Shown here piece after piece: positions 15,893 through 22,616 of a stretch of 24,134 bases of DNA. The position numbers and the translations under genes were made by a program. Numbering within the stretch: the first letter of the stretch is position 1; each line of letters opens with the position of its first letter. The stretch is from Candidatus Peregrinibacteria bacterium (lineage in GTDB: Bacteria; Patescibacteriota; Gracilibacteria; UBA1369; UBA12463). The stretch covers positions 1 through 24,134 of the forward strand of contig JACRIA010000071.1 of assembly GCA_016215735.1 (NCBI GenBank), given 5' to 3'. Below the pieces are notes generated by a model. The model did no database searches. It was given only the letters and a program-made list of their open reading frames with translations, and was not told the DNA's origin.

Positions 15893-16264
15893 TTATTTTT
15901 TTGCTTTCTTTGCGATTTTCTTCGCCTTCGGTTTTTTTGCCTTTGCCTTGGCTGTCTTTTCAGCCGTGACTTTTCTTTCTTCAACAAGCGTTTCGAGCCG
16001 TTCTTCGATTTTCTTTTCTTTAGCAAGTTTCTTTTCTTCTTCGCGCTTGCGTTTTATTTCTTCGACTGCTTTTCTTCTCGCTGTGAATTTATCAACGCGG
16101 CCGGCTGTATCTATTAATTTTGTTTGACCCGTAAAAAATGGATGGCAAGCTGAACAAAGTTCTGTTTTGACGTTTTCTTTTGTTGAACCGGCAACAAATT
16201 TGGCTCCGCATGAACACGTCATTATAACGTTTTCATAATATTTCGGATGTATGTCCTTTTTCAT
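15893..16264 (-). CDS. rpmE: Ribosomal protein bL31 with long basic tail
   Basis: Large-subunit protein that bridges to the 30S head. Residues 1-65 are a zinc-type (C+) L31: MKKDIHPKYYENVIMTCSCG with C17 and C19, CSACHPFFTG with C37 and C40, and the ending GRVDKFTARR. Normal L31 stops near 70; here a further 55 residues are almost entirely Lys, Glu, Ala and Arg, a charged helix (AVEEIKRKREEEKKLAKEKK) followed by an AKAKKPKAKK-type tail. The tail probably contacts rRNA; this is inference. The ATG overlaps the stop of the TSP3/PKD gene as ATGA, and tgt follows after 13 nt. Confidence 0.95.
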   Translation of the reverse strand: MKKDIHPKYYENVIMTCSCGAKFVAGSTKENVKTELCSACHPFFTGQTKLIDTAGRVDKFTARRKAVEEIKRKREEEKKLAKEKKIEERLETLVEERKVTAEKTAKAKAKKPKAKKIAKKAKK

Positions 16265-17514
16265 TTTTTTGGTTTTTTATGAGTAATCGTAGGTTTTTTC
16301 AGGCCTTTAGTATATTGAAGGCCAAACCAGAGCGCAAGAGCAATTAAAGCAATAATTAATATTATCTTGATATAGCTTTTGTAATTGGCTGCGTAAACGG
16401 TTTTTTCAGTGGTTGTTGTTTCTCCAGCGTTATCTGTTATCGCGAGAGCTATTTTGTATTTTCCGGCATTTTTGAAAGTGTATATGGGGCTGTTTTCATC
16501 GAGACGTATTGAATCGTTTATTGTCCATGCTATTTTCGCGACACTGCCGTCTTTATCAATTGATTTCGAAGCATCAAAAATTATTTGTTTGTTAATTTGT
16601 TCAAGTTTATCCGGCGAAGAAATTTTCGCTATGGGCGCGAGATTTGTCGGAAATTTGTCTTGGCTATCTGGAATTCCATCGCCGTCATCGTCCGTATCAG
16701 CGTTATTTCCAATACCGTCTTTATCCGTGTCGAGCGATTCTTTTGGGTCAAGCGGAAACGCGTCTTTGCCGTCAATAACGCCATCGCCGTCCGTGTCTGC
16801 TTTTAGCGGATCAGTGCCGAGTTTTTGTTCATCTGCATCAGATATCCCATCGCCGTCATCGTCCGTATCCGCGTTATTTCCAATACCGTCTTTGTCTGTA
16901 TCAATAGACTCTTTTGGATTAGTCGGGAATGCGTCAGCAGTATCCTGCGCGCCATCATTGTCATCATCCAAATCCGCATTATTTCCGATGCCGTCGCCGT
17001 CCGTATCAATAGATTCTTTGTAATTTTTTGGAAATGCGTCCTCTGCGTTTGGCACCCCGTCGTTATCCCAGTCTGGATCAATTTTGTCCGGAATTCCGTC
17101 CCGATCCAAATCAGGCTCTACATAAATCGTCTTTACAACCGCGTTATTCACTGGATTATCTATCTCTTTTTGAAAGGGAATCACCTGCACGTTTATTTTT
17201 ATTGTTCCGGCAGGAAGCTTGTAGTCAGTAAATACGTCATCGGTTTTTTCAGCGAATACTGAAACAGGCTGATCTCCGTCTATTTGTTTGTTTTGCGTCT
17301 CATCGAAAAATTTGACTGCGCCGAGAAGGTCTTTCGATGAATTATTGGTAACCGTCGCGTAAATTCTTAAAGTTTGGCCTTCAATAAATTTGTTTGTTGA
17401 AAATCTTACTTGGTTGTCTGATATAGAGAGGTCGCCGTCAGCCGCCGCATACGCTAGATGCGGAAAAGCAGACAAGCACGCGAAAATAAACAGTAGAGTA
17501 AAGCATTTTTTCAT
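16261..17514 (-). CDS. Surface protein with thrombospondin type 3 repeats and a PKD domain
   Basis: A 417-residue exported, membrane-anchored protein. Residues 1-23 are a signal peptide (hydrophobic core FTLLFIFACLSAFPHLAYA, likely cut after AYA). Residues 30-132 form a beta-rich domain, like CARDB/Ig folds (NKFIEGQTLRIYATVTNNSS). Residues 135-290 carry calcium-binding TSP3-type repeats with DTDGDGIGNNAD and DTDKDGIGNNADTDDD, alternating with DAFPxxPKES-type linkers. Residues 293-375 resemble a PKD domain (FDASKSIDKDGSVAKIAW, YTFKNAGKYKIALAITDNAG). A transmembrane helix at 381-399 and a short Lys-rich cytoplasmic tail end it. The layout suggests a calcium-stiffened stalk outside the cell, perhaps for adhesion; partner unknown. 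It sits between gyrA and rpmE with a 17-nt gap and an ATGA overlap. Confidence 0.88.
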   Translation of the reverse strand: MKKCFTLLFIFACLSAFPHLAYAAADGDLSISDNQVRFSTNKFIEGQTLRIYATVTNNSSKDLLGAVKFFDETQNKQIDGDQPVSVFAEKTDDVFTDYKLPAGTIKINVQVIPFQKEIDNPVNNAVVKTIYVEPDLDRDGIPDKIDPDWDNDGVPNAEDAFPKNYKESIDTDGDGIGNNADLDDDNDGAQDTADAFPTNPKESIDTDKDGIGNNADTDDDGDGISDADEQKLGTDPLKADTDGDGVIDGKDAFPLDPKESLDTDKDGIGNNADTDDDGDGIPDSQDKFPTNLAPIAKISSPDKLEQINKQIIFDASKSIDKDGSVAKIAWTINDSIRLDENSPIYTFKNAGKYKIALAITDNAGETTTTEKTVYAANYKSYIKIILIIALIALALWFGLQYTKGLKKPTITHKKPKK

Positions 17515-17531
17515 ATTTTTATATTAAATTT

Positions 17532-20500
17532 TTACGCTTTGGTGTCGCTTATTTCTTTTTTATAGGGGCCTGTGTCCCCGAGTACTCGGGGCGGACGGTC
17601 TGTGCGGCGAACGGCGTGTGCGGCGGACGGCCTGTTCTGTGCCGCGACTTTGACTTCCGCTTTTCTTTCTTTCTTTGCTTCCTCTGCGACAACTTCTTTT
17701 TGATCATCCTCGGGTATGATTGATATTGACGCAACTTTGTCCGGGCAGTTCATTCTCATAAGATAAACTCCCTGTGTCGCGCGGCCCTGAACAGGAATAT
17801 TGCGGATATCTATTTTAATTGTCTGTCCTTCCTTGGATATTATCAAGAGATTCCCTTCTGTTGTTTCGTCAACAATTTTCGCTCCGACTACCTTGCCTGT
17901 TTTGGGCGTCACATTCGCGGTTTTTACGCCAGTGCCGCCGCGATTCTGCAGTCTGTAATTTTTCACATGGCTGAATTTTCCGAGGCCGTTTTCCATGATT
18001 ACGAGCAGTTCCGCTGTTTTTGGCCTGTGTACAACATCCATTTCTATTACAGTGTCGCTTCCTTTAAGTCTTATTCCTCTGACGCCGCTGGTTGCTCTGC
18101 CCATTGCGCGCGCGTCTGATTCTTTGAATTTGATGCTTTTTCCTTCACGGCTTACAATCATTATTTCTTCGTTTTGCGAAACTTCCCTTACCCATTCGAG
18201 AGAATCGCCGGGCCTGATTTTGATCGCTATTAAGCCGCTTCGTCTAACATTTTCAAATTCTTTTGTAGCGGTTTTTTTGACAGTTCCTTTCACGGTCGCC
18301 ATTATCAAATATTCGCCTTTCAATCTTTCGCCGCAGTTCAGCATCGCAGTTACGCGTTCGCCGTCTTTAAGATTCAGCAAATTGACGATAGGTGTTCCTT
18401 TTGCCTGCCGTGTTGCCTGCGGAATTTCGTATATAAACAATTTATAAACGCGTCCCGCATTCGTGAAAAACATTATCTCTTCGTGGTTTTTGCCGTAGCA
18501 CACAAGATTGATTTCATCCTCTTCTTTTGTTGTGATGCCGATTACGCCTTTTCCTCCGCGTTTCTGCGTTCTAAACGAAGCCGGCGGCATGCGCTTTATA
18601 TAATTAGTCTGCGTGAGCATCACAACCATTGGTTCGTTCGGGACAGTGTCTTTTACTGAAATTTCATCAATGGCTGTACGTACAATTTCAGTTTTTCTTT
18701 CATCAGCAAATTTTTCTTTTATTTCAGCAAGTTCGGTTTTCATTATATCTAGAATTTTCTTTGGACTTTTAAGTATTCCGTCGAGCTTTTCGATGAGCGC
18801 TAATTTCTCTTTGTATTCAGCGATTATTTTTGATCTTTCAAGGCCAGCCAAAGTCTGCAGTTTCATTTCGAGAATCGCGCTGGCTTGAATATCTGTTAAT
18901 TTGAATTTTTTCATCAGCGCCGCATGGGCGTCTTCTTTTGTTTCTGATTTTTTGATTGTTTCGATTACTTCATCAATATGATCAAGCGCTACAACTAAGC
19001 CTTCCAAGATGTGGGCTCTTTCTTTAGCAAGTTTGAGTTCGTACTGGGTGCGCCGCGTAATAATAATTTTCCTGTGTTCAATGAATGTTTCGAGAATTTG
19101 TTTAAGATCGAATAATTTCGGCTGGATTCCGTCCGCAAGAGCAATCATATTCATATTGAATGTTGATTGCAGAGGCGTGAGTTTATAAAGCTGGTTCAAT
19201 ATTTTTCGCGGATATGAATCTTTCTTTAATTCAATTACAATTCTGATTCCTTCGCGCTTGTTTGATTCATCGCGGATATCGGAAATTCCCTGGATTTTCT
19301 TTTCATGAACAAGTTCGGCGATTTTTTCCACAAGGCTGGATTTATTCACTTGATACGGGATTTCCGTGATGATAATTTCGAATCTTCCGCCTTTTTTCTC
19401 TTCAATGTTTGCTTTTGCTCTCATGACAATTCCGCCTCGGCCGGAGTTGTAAGCAGCTTTGATTGCATTAATATCGTAAATATATCCACCGGTTGGAAAA
19501 TCAGGGCCTTTAACAAATTTCATCAAATCATCGATTGTCGCATCCGGATTTTCAGACAAATGCATCAGGCCGTCTATTACTTCGCCGAGATTGTGAGGAG
19601 CAATGGAAGTTGCCATGCCAACAGCAATGCCCGATGAGCCGTTTAATAGCAGCTGCGGAATTTTTGACGGAAGAACCATTGGTTCTTTAAACCTGCCGTC
19701 GTAGTTTGCCTGCCAGTTAACAGTTTCTTTTTCTATGTCAGCGAGAATTTCTTCTGATAATTTATCGAGTTTGACTTCTGTGTAACGCATCGCAGCAGGG
19801 GCATCGCCGTCTATTGAATTATGAACAAAAACACCGGCATCCAAACTGAAGTTATGGGTTTTTTCGATTGTCAGATCGTAAACATTCTCTTTTTTCTGAA
19901 GATATTTCACCGATGCTACTTTGATGTATAGAGGCATTAGAGAATCTTTGGCGCGCAAATCTTTAGCTTCTTTGTATGTTTTGTTTCTTAGCATGAAACG
20001 ATGATTTGAAGTGCATTTTATTTCCTCGCCATTATCCAAAATTACTTTTATGATTTTCTGATTTTTTTTGGTTAATCTCGGGTTTTTGATTTCGGCGATT
20101 TCTATTTCCCGAGTTTTGTGATTAAAAGTGTAAGTGTAGTTTCTTTTTCCTTTTTTGGCTTCTCGGACAAGTTTTATAAAAGAGAGTGAGCGGCCGTCTG
20201 TTAATTTTACTTTAGTATCTCCGGTGAAGCATCCCATGTTGCCCTGTCCGTGTACGGTTGGGTACCTCATTGCGAAATCCTGCGCCATTCTGATTAAAGC
20301 GTCATAAACAGAAGCGTCGCCGTGCGGATGATATTTGCCCAAAACCTCACCAACAACAGCTGCTGATTTCCGGAATGCTCCTGTGTGGCGGATTCCGAGT
20401 TCGTGCATTGAATACAAAATGCGCCTGTGGACCGGTTTCATTCCGTCGCGTACGTCAGGAAGCGCGCGCGAAACTATGACGCTCATCGCGTAATCCAGAT

Positions 20501-20963
20501 AACATGCTTCCATTTCATCTGAAATTTCGCGTTTATTTGGATCAATTGTTTGTATTGGAAGCGGTTCTTGGCCAGTTTCGAGGCGCGCGAGCTCCGCCTG
20601 CTGTTCTGCGCCGCGCGAAGTTTCTTCGTCAAAAATTTTATCGAGAGGAAGCTGCGGTTGAGGCGGGATTTCTTTTTTGGAGATCGGTTCTTTTTTAACT
20701 TCAATTTTTTTTGACTCGATCTCTTTTTTGACTTCGATTTTTTTCAGCTTTGGAGTCGATTTTGGCGCTGGCGCCGGTTTTTTAACCCCAAGTACTCGGG
20801 GCGCTTTTTTTGGTACAATTTTTTTTGGCGCCGGTTTTTTGGCCGCAATTTTTTTAGGGGTTTTTGCTTTTTTCGGAGCAACCTTTTTTGGTTTCTGGAC
20901 AGGTTTTTTCTTTAAAATTTTCTTTGGAGTTTTCTTAATGGTTTTTTTCGGTTTTTTAGGCAT
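17532..20963 (-). CDS. gyrA: DNA gyrase subunit A containing an intein and a lysine-rich N-terminal extension
   Basis: Breakage-reunion subunit of gyrase, introducing negative supercoils with GyrB. The 1143 codons break down as: 1-140 Lys/Pro/Ala-rich tail; 141-244 and 383 onward the GyrA core; 245-382 an intein. The core shows MEACYLDYAMSVIVSRALPD, GMKPVHRRILYSM, YHPHGDASVYDALIRM, and catalytic Y394 (AMRYTEV). The GyrA-box QKRGGKG at 800-806 identifies gyrase rather than topo IV, followed by the beta-pinwheel domain. A217 takes the place of the serine common at the quinolone site. Residues near the C-terminus (AHAVRR, PRVLG) and 56-59 of the N-terminal tail are encoded by GC palindromes. After splicing the protein would have 1005 residues. 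First gene of the long minus-strand run. Confidence 0.97.
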   Translation of the reverse strand: MPKKPKKTIKKTPKKILKKKPVQKPKKVAPKKAKTPKKIAAKKPAPKKIVPKKAPRVLGVKKPAPAPKSTPKLKKIEVKKEIESKKIEVKKEPISKKEIPPQPQLPLDKIFDEETSRGAEQQAELARLETGQEPLPIQTIDPNKREISDEMEACYLDYAMSVIVSRALPDVRDGMKPVHRRILYSMHELGIRHTGAFRKSAAVVGEVLGKYHPHGDASVYDALIRMAQDFAMRYPTVHGQGNMGCFTGDTKVKLTDGRSLSFIKLVREAKKGKRNYTYTFNHKTREIEIAEIKNPRLTKKNQKIIKVILDNGEEIKCTSNHRFMLRNKTYKEAKDLRAKDSLMPLYIKVASVKYLQKKENVYDLTIEKTHNFSLDAGVFVHNSIDGDAPAAMRYTEVKLDKLSEEILADIEKETVNWQANYDGRFKEPMVLPSKIPQLLLNGSSGIAVGMATSIAPHNLGEVIDGLMHLSENPDATIDDLMKFVKGPDFPTGGYIYDINAIKAAYNSGRGGIVMRAKANIEEKKGGRFEIIITEIPYQVNKSSLVEKIAELVHEKKIQGISDIRDESNKREGIRIVIELKKDSYPRKILNQLYKLTPLQSTFNMNMIALADGIQPKLFDLKQILETFIEHRKIIITRRTQYELKLAKERAHILEGLVVALDHIDEVIETIKKSETKEDAHAALMKKFKLTDIQASAILEMKLQTLAGLERSKIIAEYKEKLALIEKLDGILKSPKKILDIMKTELAEIKEKFADERKTEIVRTAIDEISVKDTVPNEPMVVMLTQTNYIKRMPPASFRTQKRGGKGVIGITTKEEDEINLVCYGKNHEEIMFFTNAGRVYKLFIYEIPQATRQAKGTPIVNLLNLKDGERVTAMLNCGERLKGEYLIMATVKGTVKKTATKEFENVRRSGLIAIKIRPGDSLEWVREVSQNEEIMIVSREGKSIKFKESDARAMGRATSGVRGIRLKGSDTVIEMDVVHRPKTAELLVIMENGLGKFSHVKNYRLQNRGGTGVKTANVTPKTGKVVGAKIVDETTEGNLLIISKEGQTIKIDIRNIPVQGRATQGVYLMRMNCPDKVASISIIPEDDQKEVVAEEAKKERKAEVKVAAQNRPSAAHAVRRTDRPPRVLGDTGPYKKEISDTKA
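17566..17640. repeat. Compound GC palindrome array in the gyrA 3' end
   Basis: Contains the perfect 16-bp palindrome CCCCGAGTACTCGGGG (17576-17591), the 19-mer shared with tgt (17603-17621), and two GCGGACGG(T/C)CTG blocks (17591-17601 and 17623-17633). Read in the gyrA frame it gives the tail from about RPSAAHAVRRTDRPPRVLGD onward. Confidence 0.85.
19818..20231 (-). other. Mini-intein within GyrA (138 residues)
   Basis: Codons 245-382 interrupt the conserved GyrA stretch HGQGNMG / SIDGDAPAAMRYTE. The insert starts with Cys (CFTGDTKVKLTDG, splicing block A), has block B with TxxH (GEEIKCTSNHRF, T318 and H321), block F (VYDLTIEKTHNFSLDAG) and ends with the block G pair H381-N382, followed by Ser as the +1 extein residue. 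These are the elements of class 1 protein splicing: acyl shift at Cys, transfer to Ser, Asn cyclisation. There is no LAGLIDADG or HNH domain and no room for one, so it is a minimal intein that can splice but should not home. Removing it restores an uninterrupted GyrA sequence. Confidence 0.95.
20786..20801. repeat. Palindrome in the gyrA N-terminal extension
   Basis: CCCCAAGTACTCGGGG differs by one base from the perfect palindrome at 17576-17591 and is read in the same frame, encoding PRVLG (residues 55-59). Confidence 0.75.
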
Positions 20964-20994
20964 AATATAAAAAGCTGATTATGTTTTCGCAAAT

Positions 20995-21023
20995 AATTTA
21001 GCATGATTTATGCTATAATTCAA
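20995..21023 (-). promoter_or_regulatory. Promoter for gyrA and the downstream run
   Basis: On the minus strand TTGAAT (21018-21023), 17-nt spacer, TAAATT (20995-21000) with a TGC extension (TGCTAAATT, 20995-21003). Predicted start is about 25 nt before the ATG at 20963. It overlaps the opposite-facing promoter through the palindrome TAGCATGATTTATGCTA (20999-21015). Confidence 0.6.
21011..21019 (+). promoter_or_regulatory. Extended -10 promoter facing right
   Basis: TGCTATAAT: a consensus TATAAT (21014-21019) with a TGn extension. No good -35 lies 17 nt upstream, as is common for extended -10 promoters. Transcription would start near 21026, giving a leader of about 160 nt to the ATG at 21189 that contains all four hairpins. 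Confidence 0.55.
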
Positions 21024-21158
21024 CAGGCCGTCCGCCTGAGGCGGACACAGGCTGATATAAATAAGGTGCTGCGAAGCAGCTCCATCAACTATCACGCGCG
21101 GATCCTCCCGCGGAGCGGGATCTGTCCGCGCATATAAAATAACTCCGCCGTAGGCGGA
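21024..21158. repeat. Cluster of four GC-rich hairpins in the gyrA upstream region
   Basis: In order: GTCCGCC-TGA-GGCGGAC (21030-21046) inside CAGGCC...ACAGGCTG; GCTGC-GAA-GCAGC (21068-21080) with flanking GG/CC pairs; GCGCGGATCCT...TCTGTCCGCGC (21096-21131) with an inner CCCGC-GGA-GCGGG; TCCGCC-GTA-GGCGGA (21144-21158). Each has a 3-nt loop on a 5-7 bp stem. The third shares its ends with the purQ repeats, the first its words with ruvC and gyrA repeats. No coding region is convincing here; the 225-bp gap otherwise holds only promoters. Confidence 0.85.
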
Positions 21159-21188
21159 AACCATTAATTATTTTTTAACAAAATCTTT

Positions 21189-21605
21189 ATGAAAAAAGTA
21201 ATTCTGCCAGGCCTTTTGATCGGCGTTCTGATACTGGCGGCGGAAATGGGATTGAGCTATGCTGCGAATCTGATTTTTCCCTCGCTGGTCGCGGAATATA
21301 ATAACACAAATTTATTCCGGCCATGGTCGGATCCGCTTATGCTTTATCTCTACGGCGCGTATCCATTTGTGATGGGTATTGCGTTCGCGTGGGTATGGAA
21401 TAAGGTGAAAGTTTTATTTGTTGGAGGAGCTGCTAAAAAAGGATTTTTGTTCGGTCTTGCCTTCTGGGTTGTGTGTTCAATTCCTGGAATGTTGATTTCA
21501 TACAGCAGTTTTCAGCTTTCGCTTATTATGATTTTGTCATGGACAGTAAGCGGTTTTGCGTGGGCTGTTATTGCTGGAATGATTTTGGCAAAACTTAATA
21601 AATGA
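21189..21605 (+). CDS. Four-helix integral membrane protein, 138 residues
   Basis: Not recognised as a named family. Hydrophobic segments lie at about residues 4-30, 50-73, 84-105 and 108-133, with short polar loops (YNNTNLFRPWSDP outside, NKVK and GAAKKG likely inside by the positive-inside rule). The first helix starts after MKK and could act as a signal anchor. It is followed after one base by the Cys-rich protein gene (TGA then ATG within AAATGATATG), so translation is probably coupled and the two products may work together. Its leader holds the four-hairpin cluster, which may affect expression. No Shine-Dalgarno. Confidence 0.8.
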   Translation: MKKVILPGLLIGVLILAAEMGLSYAANLIFPSLVAEYNNTNLFRPWSDPLMLYLYGAYPFVMGIAFAWVWNKVKVLFVGGAAKKGFLFGLAFWVVCSIPGMLISYSSFQLSLIMILSWTVSGFAWAVIAGMILAKLNK

Positions 21606-21606
21606 T

Positions 21607-22569
21607 ATGTGGTTTGTTGACGAACTTAGAAAACTTCAAAAAACAATGCCGCGTTTGGCGCTTGTTTCTTCGCATTCTACGAACAGCGATTACACAAATT
21701 ACGCTTATAAAAATAAAAACTGTTATTTGGTATACGGCGGTCATTACAACGAAGACACATATTATTCGCAGTATCCGTATAAATGCGTTAATTGTTCTGA
21801 TTGCGATAAATTAACGAGCTGCGAATTGTGCTATGAATGCGTTTTTGGAAGCAATTTGTACAACTGCAATTATCTTTATAACTGCTTTTCAACAAATCAT
21901 TGTGAATACTCTTTTGATTTGGTGAATTGCGACAATTGTTTTTTGTGTGCAGGGCTTAGAACAGCCAAATATCACATTAAAAATAAGCCTGTTGAAAAGG
22001 AAAAATATAAAGAAGAAGTCGCCAAATTGAAAGAGAAATACAGCGTCGCAAAATTATTTGAGGAGCTTGAAAAAGTCAGACGGACTATTCCGCACGTTTA
22101 TGTTTTGCAGAAAAATACAGAAAATTGCATCGGGTCATTTTTGGAAAATTGTGAAAATTGCTATTTTTGCTTTAATGCGAGAAATGTTGAAGATGGATTT
22201 TATCTTGGCACAAACATTGATAATGCGAAAGATTTGATGGATTGCGATTGTATTGGCTATGATCCGAGCGAATTGCTTTATGAGTGCATTGGAAATTCCG
22301 GGAATTTTAACTGCAATTTCTGCAATGCGTGCTGGCATAACGGAAACATTGAACATTGTGAGATGGTTTTTAATTCGCGGGATTGTTTTGGATGTGTTTC
22401 AAGGAGCCACGCGGAATTTGAGATTTTGAACAAGAAATACGAAAAAGCCGAATATTACAAAAAAATCGCGGAAATTAAAGCTGAATTAAGGCGAGAAGGA
22501 CTTTATAATCAGTGGCTTTTTGAGCCGACTTATCCGTATGAAGATACTGTAGCGCCGCTTTATTATTAA
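21607..22569 (+). CDS. Cys-rich protein with two-fold internal repeat, unknown function
   Basis: A 320-residue soluble protein with 26 cysteines. Two homologous halves are visible: residues 3-148 begin FVDELRKLQKTMPRLALV and 150-297 begin LFEELEKVRRTIPHVYVL; each continues into a run where NC or xxC recurs every few residues (NKNCYLVYGGHYNEDTYY versus CENCYFCFNARNVEDGFY) and closes with a tyrosine- and lysine-rich helix (YHIKNKPVEKEKYKEE versus FEILNKKYEKAEYYKK). The Asn/Cys periodicity is what a beta-helix ladder or multi-metal protein would give. I recall longer Patescibacteria proteins with such blocks behind an N-terminal zinc ribbon; that ribbon is absent here. Ends with YPYEDTVAPLYY. 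Function unknown; metal binding is inference. Confidence 0.85.
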   Translation: MWFVDELRKLQKTMPRLALVSSHSTNSDYTNYAYKNKNCYLVYGGHYNEDTYYSQYPYKCVNCSDCDKLTSCELCYECVFGSNLYNCNYLYNCFSTNHCEYSFDLVNCDNCFLCAGLRTAKYHIKNKPVEKEKYKEEVAKLKEKYSVAKLFEELEKVRRTIPHVYVLQKNTENCIGSFLENCENCYFCFNARNVEDGFYLGTNIDNAKDLMDCDCIGYDPSELLYECIGNSGNFNCNFCNACWHNGNIEHCEMVFNSRDCFGCVSRSHAEFEILNKKYEKAEYYKKIAEIKAELRREGLYNQWLFEPTYPYEDTVAPLYY

Positions 22570-22616
22570 TTAAACGGCTTGTTCGGCGGCCGCGAGAAAA
22601 ATTTGGCATTTCACCC

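Noticed and set aside
15880..16026. Longer tgt frame giving 440 residues
   Set aside because: The extra residues are Lys/Arg-rich and are the out-of-frame shadow of the rpmE tail; the AGGAGG-TTG pair at 15877-15890 gives the normal length.
16409..17023. Plus-strand Ser/Pro-rich frame of 204 codons
   Set aside because: Antisense to the Asp-rich calcium repeats, whose GAT/GAC codons read as ATC/GTC and AGC-like codons on the other strand.
17470..17480. Lipoprotein signal at Cys13 of the TSP3/PKD protein
   Set aside because: The residues before Cys (IFA) do not fit a lipobox, and a standard AYA cleavage site follows.
17532..20963. ParC (topoisomerase IV) instead of GyrA
   Set aside because: A GyrA-box (QKRGGKG) is present at residues 800-806, which topo IV lacks in intact form.
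21024..21158. CRISPR array or riboswitch
   Set aside because: The hairpins differ in sequence and spacing with no uniform repeat-spacer pattern, and no known riboswitch core was recognised.
20979..21164. Minus-strand frame of 61 codons in the gyrA upstream region
   Set aside because: Composed of the hairpin cluster and promoters; no ribosome site and no conserved character.
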